A DNA stretch of 64,000 nt from Bacillota bacterium (GTDB lineage Bacteria; Bacillota; Clostridia; Lachnospirales; Anaerotignaceae), in contig JAHZDZ010000009.1 in the NCBI GenBank assembly GCA_019422105.1, positions 62,001-126,000 of the forward strand. Direction: 5' to 3'. The number at the start of each line of letters is the position of its first letter. Position 1 is the first letter of the stretch. The notes beneath the pieces are model-generated. The model was not told where the DNA came from. It saw only the letters and a list, made by a program, of their open reading frames with translations, and ran no database searches. Below are positions 53,438 to 62,054 of this stretch, piece by piece. A program made the translations under genes and the position numbers.

Positions 53438-54058
53438 ATGACAGACTATTTGAAGATGTTAAGGGATGAAATACATTCTGTGGTTTTTGCCACAGTAGAC
53501 GAAAAAGGGTATCCCTGCACCAGAGTCATAGACATAATGCTCGCAGATGAAAACGGGCTTTATTTTATCACTGCTAGGGGGAAGGACTTTTATAAACAGC
53601 TGATGGAAAAGAAATATGCTGCCTTCAGCGGTATGTCGCAGGGCGGGGGATCCCTCAGCAAAAGGGCAGTCTCCGTCAGGGGATGGGTTAAAAATATCGG
53701 AAAGAAAAATCTGGATAAGGTGTTTGAGGAAAATCCTTACATGGCTAATATTTACAAAGGGGAGGAAAGCAGAGAAGCGCTGGAGGTTTTCCTGCTTTAT
53801 GAAGGCTGGGGCGAATTTTTTGACCTGTCTTGTCAGCCCGTATTTCGGCAGAGCTTTGTGATAGGAAGGGCGCAGAAAGTGGAAAAAGGGTATTTTGTGA
53901 CACAGAAATGCCGGGGCTGCCGAATCTGTTTTGAGAAATGTCCTCAAAGCTGTATTGATACTGCGAAAATTCCTGCCGTTATTCGTCAGGAAAACTGTCT
54001 GCACTGCGGAAATTGCTTTATTGTATGTCCGTATCACGCAGTGGAGAGGAGGAGATGA
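53438..54058 (+). CDS. Fusion of a flavin split-barrel domain to a two-cluster ferredoxin
   Basis: 206 residues from the ATG at 53438 behind AGGAGGGGG; the open frame upstream is antisense to the HxlR gene and is not used. Residues 1-145 are a pyridoxamine-oxidase-like FMN barrel (IHSVVFATVDEKGYPCTRVI, GLYFITARGKDFYKQL). Residues 155-200 form a 2[4Fe-4S] ferredoxin with C158, C161, C164, C168 and C187, C190, C193, C197. It should pass electrons between ferredoxin-type partners and the flavin. Its stop overlaps the SirTM start (ATGATG), so the two are translationally coupled. The electron acceptor is unknown. Confidence 0.9.
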   Translation: MTDYLKMLRDEIHSVVFATVDEKGYPCTRVIDIMLADENGLYFITARGKDFYKQLMEKKYAAFSGMSQGGGSLSKRAVSVRGWVKNIGKKNLDKVFEENPYMANIYKGEESREALEVFLLYEGWGEFFDLSCQPVFRQSFVIGRAQKVEKGYFVTQKCRGCRICFEKCPQSCIDTAKIPAVIRQENCLHCGNCFIVCPYHAVERRR

Positions 54059-54921
54059 TGAAAACGATTTTTGAAGAAAAAGACTATGAAAAAAAACTGC
54101 TGGAAATGGAAGAGCGCATCAAAGCGGCGGATGCAGTTGTGATTGGTGCCGGTTCCGGTTTGTCGGCGGCAGCTGGATTTACCTATTCCGGAGAACGCTT
54201 TGAGAGATATTTTTCTGATTTTAAAGAAAAATACGGAATGAAGGATATGTATTCGGCCGGTTTCTATCCCTTTCCCACACAGGAGGAAAAATGGGCCTAC
54301 TGGAGCCGTCACATTTATTACAATCGATATGATGTGCCTGCGGGGGAGACATATAAAGGGCTGTTGGAACTGGTCAGGGAAAAGAGCTATTTTGTGATTA
54401 CCACAAATGTTGACCACCAGTTTTGGCTGGCAGGCTTTGATGCCAGCAAAATATTTGCCGTACAGGGGGATTACGGTTTGTTTCAATGTGCCAAAGCGTG
54501 CCATAGAAGATTGTATCCCAATGAGGATGCGGTGAGGACTATGCTCGTGCGGCAGAGGGAGTGTAAAATTCCTGCCGACCTAATTCCCAGATGTCCTGTG
54601 TGCGGCGGGGACATGACGCCTCATCTGCGGTGTGACAATTATTTTGTAGAGGACGATGAGTGGAATAGAGCCTGCGGAGAGTATGTAAAGTTCATAGATG
54701 AATATAAGAAGGACAAAATACTGTTTTTGGAGCTGGGAGTGGGGATGAATACTCCCTCTATCATAAAATATCCTTTCTGGCAGATGACGAGTCAATATGA
54801 TAATGCCTTCTATATCTGCCTGAATAAGGGCGAGGCGTGGGCGCCTGAGGAGATAAAAGGCAAATCGCTTTGTTTGAACTGCGACATCGGCAGGGTATTC
54901 AAGAGAGGAAAGGAGGTCTGA
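54058..54921 (+). CDS. Class M sirtuin (SirTM), putative protein ADP-ribosyltransferase
   Basis: 287 residues (start at 54058, or ATG at 54055). The sirtuin Rossmann motif GAGSGLSAAAGF is at 30-41 and TTNVDHQF at 115-122. The catalytic histidine of normal sirtuins (H-G) is glutamine here, Q136 in AVQGDYG; the Asn117/Gln136 pair is the mark of SirTM enzymes, which transfer ADP-ribose to protein instead of deacetylating. Zinc cysteines are C144, C148, C179 and C182. The next gene is a macrodomain, as in known SirTM operons. The classical target GcvH-L and lipoate ligase LplA2 are absent nearby, so the target is open; the flavin-ferredoxin protein is one candidate. Confidence 0.9.
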   Translation: MKTIFEEKDYEKKLLEMEERIKAADAVVIGAGSGLSAAAGFTYSGERFERYFSDFKEKYGMKDMYSAGFYPFPTQEEKWAYWSRHIYYNRYDVPAGETYKGLLELVREKSYFVITTNVDHQFWLAGFDASKIFAVQGDYGLFQCAKACHRRLYPNEDAVRTMLVRQRECKIPADLIPRCPVCGGDMTPHLRCDNYFVEDDEWNRACGEYVKFIDEYKKDKILFLELGVGMNTPSIIKYPFWQMTSQYDNAFYICLNKGEAWAPEEIKGKSLCLNCDIGRVFKRGKEV

Positions 54922-54924
54922 AAA

Positions 54925-55764
54925 TTGAATCAGGAGGAGAGACTCAGCTATATGTTAAACTATCTCTGTGCCGATTCCGTGTACTATAAAAATCTCGAGG
55001 TGCCAGAAGCGGAAAGACGTAATATAGTGAGGGCGCTGATGAATATCAGGAGGCCTGAGCCTGTTTCTGATGAATTTATACAGATACAGGACGCATTTTT
55101 AAAGCAGGAGGCGTCGGAGAAAGGAATAGTGGAGGCAGCGTCCATACCCTCTGTGAGGATGGAGTATGGCTCCAAAGCGGAAAACGATGATAAAATCTCC
55201 CTCTGGAAGGGGGATATCACGAGACTTAAGGCGGATGCAATTGTAAACGCCGCAAACCCGCAGATGCTGGGCTGCTTTGTGCCATGCCATGGCTGTATTG
55301 ATAACGCTATCCACTCAGCGGCCGGTGTGCAGCTCAGAGGAGAGTGTGCCTCCTATATGGAAAAACAGAGAGAGCGGATGGGAGGAACCTATGAGGAGGC
55401 GGCCGGGAATGCTGTGATAACGCCTGGCTTTAATCTTCCAAGTCGTTATGTTTTGCATACAGTAGGGCCTATTGTTGCTGGAAAGCTGACGGAGAGGGAC
55501 TGTGTGACGCTTAAAAGCTGCTATGTTTCCTGTTTGAAGCTGGCAGACAAAAATAAGCTGTCAAGTATTGTATTTTGCTGCATCTCGACAGGGGAGTTTC
55601 ATTTTCCCAATAGGGAGGCGGCCGAAATAGCTGTGAGTACAGTGCGGGAAGTATTGCCGTATTTGCACAGCATTGACAGGATTGTGTTTAATGTTTTTAA
55701 AGAGGAGGACGATATAATTTATAAGGAGATATTTATGGGCCGTTTAGCTGGTGCAATAAAATGA
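54925..55764 (+). CDS. Zinc-type macrodomain ADP-ribosyl hydrolase
   Basis: 279 residues from the TTG at 54925 behind AAAGGAGG, three bases after the SirTM stop. Residues 1-90 are a helical extension. The macrodomain starts at about 92: WKGDITRLKADAIVNAAN with GDI (96-98) and NAAN (108-111). The following loop GCFVPCHGCIDNAIH carries C117, C121, H122 and C124, the cysteine/histidine set of zinc-dependent macrodomains from SirTM operons. HTVGP and a late phosphate loop CISTGEFHFP complete the site. It should remove the ADP-ribose placed by the SirTM. Confidence 0.92.
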   Translation: MNQEERLSYMLNYLCADSVYYKNLEVPEAERRNIVRALMNIRRPEPVSDEFIQIQDAFLKQEASEKGIVEAASIPSVRMEYGSKAENDDKISLWKGDITRLKADAIVNAANPQMLGCFVPCHGCIDNAIHSAAGVQLRGECASYMEKQRERMGGTYEEAAGNAVITPGFNLPSRYVLHTVGPIVAGKLTERDCVTLKSCYVSCLKLADKNKLSSIVFCCISTGEFHFPNREAAEIAVSTVREVLPYLHSIDRIVFNVFKEEDDIIYKEIFMGRLAGAIK

Positions 55765-55856
55765 CATCATAAAAAACAGGCGAGAAAGGGTATTTTTATA
55801 GATAGAATGGTCTGTACTTCAATACGTTTCCCTAATTCTTAATTTTCAGGGATAAA

Positions 55857-55883
55857 AAAATCGGAGCTAAACGCTCCGATTTT
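55857..55883. terminator. Bidirectional terminator between macrodomain and kinase genes
   Basis: AAAATCGGAGC and GCTCCGATTTT form a perfect 11-bp stem around TAAAC. The longer A run on the left makes it a strong terminator for the minus-strand kinase gene; T residues on the right also serve the plus strand. Confidence 0.85.
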
Positions 55884-55893
55884 AAATTCCGTC

Positions 55894-58308
55894 TTACACT
55901 GTGGGGGCATCTTCGTTTGCGTTCCTGCTTTGTCTCTTCCAGACAAGGCTGTTTGCAAGGGCATTTTTTAAAAGACCTATGGAAATAGGCTTGGCAAGAT
56001 GCCCGTTCATTCCTGCCAACAGCGCCTGTCTGGCGTCCTCGGCAAAGGCATCTGCTGTCATGGCAATAATAGGAAGTCTGTCTATTCCCTCCATGGCGCT
56101 GCCCCGAATCTTTTTGGCCGCATCATAACCGTTCAGTACCGGCATCTGAATGTCCATAAAGACTATGTCATAATAAAAGGGGGGATGAGATATAACGGCA
56201 TCCACTGCTTCCTGCCCGTTTTCCGCGGTTTCAACCTGTGCGCCCAATAACTCAAGCATCTCAGCGGCAATTTGGCGGTTAAGCTCATTATCCTCAACCA
56301 GCAATGCCCTTAAATGAAAAACAGATTCCTCCGTCTTTGGCTGTCCGGTGAGAGATGCAGAAGTGTGAAGGGCGCATTTTGTCAGACAAAGGGTGACAGT
56401 AAAGCGGGAACCTTTTGCATATTCGCTTTCCACCTGAATTTTGCCGCCCATCATATTTATCAAATTTTGAACAATAGTCATACCAAGCCCTGTACCGGAA
56501 ATTTTGCTGATGCGGCTGTCATCCGCCCGGCTGAAGGGCTCAAAAATATGCTTTATATATTCCGGTTTCATACCAATTCCGGTATCCTCAATTACAAATT
56601 GATAGGTGCCGGCCTGACGCTCTTCCTTTTGCAGTTCCTTAAGACGAAATGTGATTTCTCCCTTTTCCCCCGTATACTTTGAAGCGTTTTCCAGAATATT
56701 TACAAGTATTTGCCTGATACGCCCAGCGTCTCCCATGACCTGCGGGTGAAGGCTGCTGTCAATATCGGCGGTAAGGCTTTGCCCCTTGGCTTCAAGAGTA
56801 AGCCGTACCATCTCAATGGTTTCCTTTGCCAGATCATAAAGATTAAATTCATCCTCTATCAGATCATAAGAGCCGCTTTCAATTTTGCTGACATCCAAAA
56901 CCTCGTTGATGAGCCCCAGAAGATGAGTGCCTGCGCCGGCTATTTTGCTGAGGTAATCCTTAAGCCTGTCTTCTTCACCTGTATGCATTTGTGCCAGCTC
57001 GGTAATTCCAAGTATTGCGTTGAGGGGAGTGCGGATATCGTGGCTCATTTTTGACAGGAAATCACTTTTTGCGCTGCTGGCTTTTTTGGCCTTTTGCAGT
57101 GCATTTTCCAGTATTTGTTTTGCACGGCGCTCTTTTTCCAGGGTTTCTTCCCGCAGACGGCGTTCCTCATCAATGTTTCTGGATAGAGTAATCTCAATGA
57201 GATCGTTGGAGATGGCACTTTCTACCCCTACAACCTGGGTAAAGTGCCAATGGTATATTCCGTCTTCACCCAGATGGGGAACCTCCATGGATATAATATG
57301 TTTGCCATGGGTTAGAGCGTCTATGAGGGAGCGGCGTGAAAATTTTTGTATAAACTCAGTGCGGTAATCAGGGTGCACTGTGGCAAGCTCCTCGGCAATG
57401 AGGTCATTGAAATAGCCTGCGCTGACAGGCTTTTTAACGGGATAGCGGTCATATTCCAGCATATGATAAGTATTTTGCGTCAGATTTACTGCGATAAGCA
57501 TCTGGTATGCGGTTTGCGCGGCAGTTGCAAGCTGGCTTATTTCCAGACTGCGCTGCTGCTCCAGAAGATAATCCTCCTGTACATCCCGATAAACCAAAAC
57601 ACACCAGCATTCGCTCTCTCCCATTTGTCCTATTTTTGCCGCTGTAAATTCTACCATATGGTAGACGCCGTTTTCCGTCAGGCGGCGAAGGCGTTTTGTA
57701 ATTTGATGCTTTCCGGATTCAAAGAGGCGAAGCATCGCTTCACGGGAAAAATTTTCATTGAAAAGAGGCAGATCTTCGGGATGCAGAGTCTTTTTTGCAT
57801 AAATACGGTTTTCAGCATCAAAATTGCCGTGTTCAGGAATGCCGCTCCACATCATATCCTTTTGACAGTTGACATAATAATTAGTGGTGAGATTTGCGAT
57901 GATACACTCGTCAAAAACTGTGACAAGGCTCTGTGCGTACATCTGCTCAATTTTTTGAAAGCCCTGTTCCTCCTCATAGCTGAGCATATGAGGGGAGGCT
58001 GTGATAACAACAGCTTTTCGGTGCCCGTCCCAGAGGATGCGGTTGGCGGTTATGTCAACGGTGGTTTTCAGAAGGGGATCGTAACGGACGGTTCTTCCCG
58101 ATGAATTTCCATTTAGGTTATCAAGGGGACAGTCTGTGCACAGCTCAGGCCATACCTCGTGGCATTTAACGCCAATTCTGGCCCTTCCCCGGCCGGTTTC
58201 CTGACAGCGCTGATTGAAGTACAGCAGCTGATGTGTGTCCTCTTCAATTACATAGATGCTCAGTGCGCTGAGCGCATTCAGCAGGTTGACTAGATTTTCG
58301 CTATGCAT
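55894..58308 (-). CDS. Hybrid sensor histidine kinase with C-terminal receiver domain
   Basis: 804 residues from the ATG at 58308 (AAGGAG upstream). Two or three PAS-like segments fill residues about 8-380; no transmembrane helix is seen, so sensing is intracellular. The first PAS segment has a cysteine cluster C35, C49, C57, C60 (CHEVWPELCTDCPL). A coiled coil at about 380-412 leads to HisKA with H423 in SHDIRTPLN, HATPase with NILENASKY, DTGIGM and GTGLGM, and a receiver domain at about 665-785 with D719 (VFMDIQMPVLNG) and a late A-K-P. No output domain or partner regulator is adjacent. It is convergent with the SirTM operon. Confidence 0.92.
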   Translation of the reverse strand: MHSENLVNLLNALSALSIYVIEEDTHQLLYFNQRCQETGRGRARIGVKCHEVWPELCTDCPLDNLNGNSSGRTVRYDPLLKTTVDITANRILWDGHRKAVVITASPHMLSYEEEQGFQKIEQMYAQSLVTVFDECIIANLTTNYYVNCQKDMMWSGIPEHGNFDAENRIYAKKTLHPEDLPLFNENFSREAMLRLFESGKHQITKRLRRLTENGVYHMVEFTAAKIGQMGESECWCVLVYRDVQEDYLLEQQRSLEISQLATAAQTAYQMLIAVNLTQNTYHMLEYDRYPVKKPVSAGYFNDLIAEELATVHPDYRTEFIQKFSRRSLIDALTHGKHIISMEVPHLGEDGIYHWHFTQVVGVESAISNDLIEITLSRNIDEERRLREETLEKERRAKQILENALQKAKKASSAKSDFLSKMSHDIRTPLNAILGITELAQMHTGEEDRLKDYLSKIAGAGTHLLGLINEVLDVSKIESGSYDLIEDEFNLYDLAKETIEMVRLTLEAKGQSLTADIDSSLHPQVMGDAGRIRQILVNILENASKYTGEKGEITFRLKELQKEERQAGTYQFVIEDTGIGMKPEYIKHIFEPFSRADDSRISKISGTGLGMTIVQNLINMMGGKIQVESEYAKGSRFTVTLCLTKCALHTSASLTGQPKTEESVFHLRALLVEDNELNRQIAAEMLELLGAQVETAENGQEAVDAVISHPPFYYDIVFMDIQMPVLNGYDAAKKIRGSAMEGIDRLPIIAMTADAFAEDARQALLAGMNGHLAKPISIGLLKNALANSLVWKRQSRNANEDAPTV

Positions 58309-58647
58309 TGTTTTCACTCCTTGATCCGGTCAGGCGTCGTCATGCTTTTTTCCAAGGCAAAAGCTTGGAAAAACATATATTTATTATACACTTTCGATGA
58401 ATAAATGAAAAGCAAATCGACTTATTTTGTGGCCTGCACTCTCTTCTTTGCGCAAAGCGCAAAAAAGAGACGTCAAATACTGACAACAAATCACGGATTA
58501 GTGTGCTTCTTTGAGATTTGCTGCCGGATTTCTTTGGTGGTATATCATAGGGCCGGTCAGGGATTTCTGTTCAAAGTATCTATTGACCTTATTCCAGCTA
58601 TAAGGATTATTATCTGTTTATCATACGATTGGAGGAGGGTCTTTGCA
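58309..58647. other. Divergent region between kinase and transsulfuration genes
   Basis: 340 bases with the kinase promoter and leader hairpin, and a strong hairpin CTCTTCTTTGCGC-AAA-GCGCAAAAAAGAG (about 58440-58468, with one mismatch) in the leader of the plus-strand gene. I looked for SAM-I, SAM-II and T-box signatures and found none. Confidence 0.5.
58383..58411 (-). promoter_or_regulatory. Promoter of the hybrid kinase gene
   Basis: Minus strand: TTTTCA (58411-58406), 17-base spacer, perfect TATAAT (58388-58383), 75 bases before the ATG. A CCAAG/CTTGG hairpin flanked by T/A runs (58346-58373) lies in the leader. Confidence 0.6.
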
Positions 58648-59817
58648 ATGTTTCATGAGAATACAGAGATTTTACACGGATACGGAATGAAAAGAACGAA
58701 CGTTGTCAATCCGGAGGCGCCGCCCATATACCCCTCAACGGCCTATATTATTGAGGATACGGAGGACTATGCTTATGCAAACAGCGGGGGAAAATATTTT
58801 TACAACCGTATAGGAAATCCAAACAGAGACAGTTTGGGACAGGATATATCACGGCTTGAAAACGGTGAGGAAACGCTGATATGTTCTTCCGGCATGGGCG
58901 CAATAGCCACCGTGCTTTTTTCCCTGCTCAAAGCCGGTGACCATGCGGTTTTTAACCGTTCCATTTACGCGGAAACCATAGAGCTTACGGAACTGTTAAT
59001 ATCCCATGGTATTTTTATCACATTTGCGGATTTTACAGACCATAAGGCGTTGGAGGACGCCCTTCGGCCTAATACAAAGCTTGTCTATACGGAGATAATT
59101 GCTAATCCGCTTACCCAGGTAGTAGATATTGAAAGGATTTGTGATATTTCTCATAAAAACGGAAGCCCTGTTGTGGTGGACAGTACCTTTACAACACCCT
59201 TTGTCATAAAGCCCCTCGATTTTGGTGCGGACATTGTAGTACACAGCCTCACTAAATTTTTTGGAGGACACAGTGATGTTACGGGAGGATCGATTACTGC
59301 ATCGGGGGAAATGATAAAAGCAATCCGTCATACTTACCAGCTTTTGGGGGCTGTGCTGGATGCCAATTCCGCATGGCTTATTCAGCGTAGTATGAAAACC
59401 ATGGGTATGAGAATGAAAATTCAACTGGAAAACGCTGTTGCTCTGGCAAAAACGCTGGAAGAAAACCCCTGCGTAAAGGCGGTTTATCACCCAAGTCTTC
59501 CGGGGCATCCGCAGCATGGACTGGCAGAGCGGATTTTCTCACAGGGCTATGGCACAATGATTAGTTTTCGTGTGGAGGACGACAGGCAAAAGGTTGACAG
59601 TTTCATGCACAGGCTTCAAATAGTGAAGTATCTTGGGACGCTTGGCGGAATTAAAACGACAATCGCTCATCCGGCGTCGGCCTTTAGAAATGAGTTTTCG
59701 GAGGAGGAGCTCTGCAAAATGGGCTTGCAGGAGGGCTTGATCAGAATATCAACAGGTGCGGAGGATATCCGGGATTTAACTGCCGATTTTAATCAGGCAC
59801 TCACGGTGTTTGAGTAA
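58648..59817 (+). CDS. Transsulfuration PLP enzyme (cystathionine gamma-synthase/methionine gamma-lyase family)
   Basis: 389 residues from the ATG at 58648 behind GGAGGAGGG; the long open frame upstream is leader. The PLP lysine is K203 in HSLTKFFGGHSD; Y52-N-R and the stacking Y107 are present, but the loop after Y107 is A-E-T instead of the G-G-T of the paralogue at 5659. Length is that of CGS, CBL, CGL or MGL, not of O-acetylhomoserine sulfhydrylase. With homocysteine S-methyltransferase next, a role in methionine/homocysteine conversion is likely. It is only distantly related to the 5659 gene, so the cell keeps two different enzymes of this class. Confidence 0.88.
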   Translation: MFHENTEILHGYGMKRTNVVNPEAPPIYPSTAYIIEDTEDYAYANSGGKYFYNRIGNPNRDSLGQDISRLENGEETLICSSGMGAIATVLFSLLKAGDHAVFNRSIYAETIELTELLISHGIFITFADFTDHKALEDALRPNTKLVYTEIIANPLTQVVDIERICDISHKNGSPVVVDSTFTTPFVIKPLDFGADIVVHSLTKFFGGHSDVTGGSITASGEMIKAIRHTYQLLGAVLDANSAWLIQRSMKTMGMRMKIQLENAVALAKTLEENPCVKAVYHPSLPGHPQHGLAERIFSQGYGTMISFRVEDDRQKVDSFMHRLQIVKYLGTLGGIKTTIAHPASAFRNEFSEEELCKMGLQEGLIRISTGAEDIRDLTADFNQALTVFE

Positions 59818-59936
59818 GCTGCCTGTTAAAAAGCTTGAAAGGAAACGCAGATAGCGTTATGATAGATAAAACGCAAAGGGGAGGGCCCTTGGCAGTATAA
59901 CCTTAGGCGGGAGTGAAATTGATTTGGGGGATTTTT

Positions 59937-60866
59937 ATGCGGGATCTGAATGAAATACTGGAGAAATTGAAAATGATGGTGCTGGACGGCGCTATGGCTA
60001 CTGAGCTTGAGACCATGGGCTGTGATTTGAATGATGCCCTTTGGAGCGCCAAAGTTTTGGCGGAGGCGCCGGAGCTGATTCGGAAGGTGCATTTGAGCTA
60101 TTTTGAGGCCGGGGCGGATTGCGGCACATCTGCAAGTTATCAGGCTACAATACCCGGATTTTTGAAGAAGGGCTATAGCGTGGAGCAGTCGGAGGAATTA
60201 ATCAGAAGGTCTATGAGGCAGCTCATAAGTGCGCGGGATGAGTGGTGGAAAAACGGCGGAGAAAACAGCGGACGGATTTATCCTGTTGTGAGTGGGGCGG
60301 TAGGGCCCTATGGGGCATATCTGGCTGACGGAAGCGAGTACAGGGGATGCTATGGAATCAATAAGGAAGAACTGAAACGCTTTCATTTCAGGAGAATGGA
60401 GCTTCTGCTTGAGGCAGGTTCCGAAATATTTGCCATGGAGACAATACCGGCTCTTGAGGAGGCAATGGCGTTAGCGGAGCTTACGGAAGAGCTTGACGCT
60501 CAGTGCTTTGTAAGCTTTAGCTGCAAAAACGGCACTGATATCAGCGAAGGCACCCCAATACGGGACTGTGCCAGAGCCCTGAACAATTTTAAGTGTGTGA
60601 AAGCTGTGGGAATCAATTGTACGGCACCTCAGTTTGTCAAAAGCCTAATAGAAGAAGTAAGAAAAGGAACGGATAAGCATGTCATTGTATACCCCAATAG
60701 CGGAGAGCAGTATGATCCCCATACAAAGACATGGCATGGGGATAAGAGCGGCAAGACCTATGGACAGTGGGCAAGAGAGTGGATGGAGAGCGGTGCGGAT
60801 ATTATTGGCGGCTGCTGCCGCACCACACCGGCAAATATAAAGGAAATTTGCGCTGTTGTCAGATAA
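59937..60866 (+). CDS. mmuM: Homocysteine S-methyltransferase
   Basis: 309 residues from the ATG at 59937 behind TTGGGGG, close to the 310 of E. coli MmuM. The N-terminal LDGAMATELE and the three zinc cysteines, one in GINCTAPQ and two in GGCCRTTP, define the family. It transfers a methyl group from S-methylmethionine or SAM to homocysteine, yielding methionine. It lies 119 bases after the transsulfuration gene, and a strong terminator follows. No S-methylmethionine permease gene is adjacent. Confidence 0.93.
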   Translation: MRDLNEILEKLKMMVLDGAMATELETMGCDLNDALWSAKVLAEAPELIRKVHLSYFEAGADCGTSASYQATIPGFLKKGYSVEQSEELIRRSMRQLISARDEWWKNGGENSGRIYPVVSGAVGPYGAYLADGSEYRGCYGINKEELKRFHFRRMELLLEAGSEIFAMETIPALEEAMALAELTEELDAQCFVSFSCKNGTDISEGTPIRDCARALNNFKCVKAVGINCTAPQFVKSLIEEVRKGTDKHVIVYPNSGEQYDPHTKTWHGDKSGKTYGQWAREWMESGADIIGGCCRTTPANIKEICAVVR

Positions 60867-60887
60867 TGATTGTGTTTGAGAATGAAA

Positions 60888-60933
60888 AAAGCCCGGCGGG
60901 GAAAGCTTAACCCAATGCCGGGCTTTCTTTTTT
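60888..60933 (+). terminator. Terminator of the methionine gene pair
   Basis: AAAGCCCGGC and GCCGGGCTTT form a 10-bp stem with a 19-base loop, followed by C and six T. Confidence 0.92.
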
Positions 60934-61341
60934 ATATTTTAAGCGGGTGTATGATATTTAAGCGCCTTTTTTTGCTTTTTCCAAGGATCCGCCTTGAAAC
61001 CTGCGGTATCTCGATAAATTTGCTTCGCAAATAACCGCTTATGCTTTACGTTCAATAAAGGTAAGCCTGCACGGAGTACGATTTAAGCGTCTTTTTCTCT
61101 GCCTTTGAATATATTGAAGGAATAAAAATTAGGGGTGTGAAAAACGTGCGGTTGTGTTAAAATATCCGTGGACAGAAAAGTAGAATTTTATGCAGAATCG
61201 GGTAGGATGAATAAATATAATGGGCGGGGAAAGGGCAGCGCTTAAACGTGCTGCAGGATGAAAATGTCCCTTTCGGGCTTTGAAGAGAAGGGTACAGAGC
61301 TTTAAAGAGTGCCGGTTAAGCGCCGGATGGGAGGAATATCG
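60934..61341. other. Gene-less leader region of the restriction-modification locus
   Basis: About 400 bases. A TG-T-TAAAAT extended -10 box at 61158-61163 has only a weak -35 partner and may drive the R-M genes with a leader of some 170 bases. No control (C) protein gene was found, and no other gene is seen. Confidence 0.5.
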
Positions 61342-62016
61342 ATGAAGCTTGAGCAAGCGTGCGTCAGATTTAATAAAATTGCAAATATAAAGTTTGGGGA
61401 TCTGTTTAGCGAAGCACAGATAAATAATATTATTCTCAACAAAGGGAAAGCAGGGCAGCTGCTGGAGCTGGCGTTGGGAATGCAGCTGTCCTGCTCCAAT
61501 ATGGACTTTGAGGATGGAGAGTTGAAAAGCAATAAATGCGACAGAAGCGGAAAACCGCTGGAGACTATTTTTATCACACAAATCAGCAGTATTATAGATG
61601 AGCTTTTAGAGAAAAAAACCTTTGAGGAAACGAAGCTGTATCAAAAAATCAGCAATATTTTGTATGTTCCCGTGTGTAAGGAGGGGCCGCCTGAGAAATG
61701 GATGTTCCTGACAAGCATGCACATTGATCTGGAGGACAGTAAATATTCGGGTTTAAGGGACATTTGGAGGTCTGATTATTATTCTATATGTGAGCAGTTA
61801 AAATGCCATATTGAAAACAAAAGCGGCGATGGTTTTATACATACCTCAAATGGGGCTCAGCTCCAGATAAGAAGCAAGGATGCCAAGGACGCAAGGGGAA
61901 ATTACCATCCCATTTATTCCGATTTATATGGAAGATATGTTTCCAACAAAAACCATGCGTTTTATTTTCAGAAAAGCTTTGTGCAATATATCAGAAAGAC
62001 GGCGGGGCTCATTTGA
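61342..62016 (+). CDS. MutH/Sau3AI-type restriction endonuclease
   Basis: 224 residues from the ATG at 61342 behind GGGAGG. The MutH/Sau3AI nuclease core is visible: NKGKAGQLLELALG (E42), then D55-F-E-D-G-E60-L-K62 as the D...E-x-K metal site, then GKPLETIFIT. MutH and Sau3AI cut at GATC. With Dam- and DpnA-type methylases directly downstream, cleavage of unmethylated GATC is the best prediction. Sau3AI is a tandem of two such domains (about 490 residues); this is a single domain, so it probably works as a dimer. Its stop overlaps the open frame of the methylase. Confidence 0.85.
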   Translation: MKLEQACVRFNKIANIKFGDLFSEAQINNIILNKGKAGQLLELALGMQLSCSNMDFEDGELKSNKCDRSGKPLETIFITQISSIIDELLEKKTFEETKLYQKISNILYVPVCKEGPPEKWMFLTSMHIDLEDSKYSGLRDIWRSDYYSICEQLKCHIENKSGDGFIHTSNGAQLQIRSKDAKDARGNYHPIYSDLYGRYVSNKNHAFYFQKSFVQYIRKTAGLI

Positions 62017-62054
62017 TTCCGGCGTTTACATCATTTTTTAGGGGGTGCCGGCCT

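Noticed and set aside
57346..58104. 252-codon plus-strand ORF
   Set aside because: Antisense to the PAS region of the hybrid kinase; no domain or RBS.
58412..58647. Possible SAM riboswitch or T-box before the transsulfuration gene
   Set aside because: No SAM-I core, no T-box sequence and no terminator/antiterminator pair could be found by eye.
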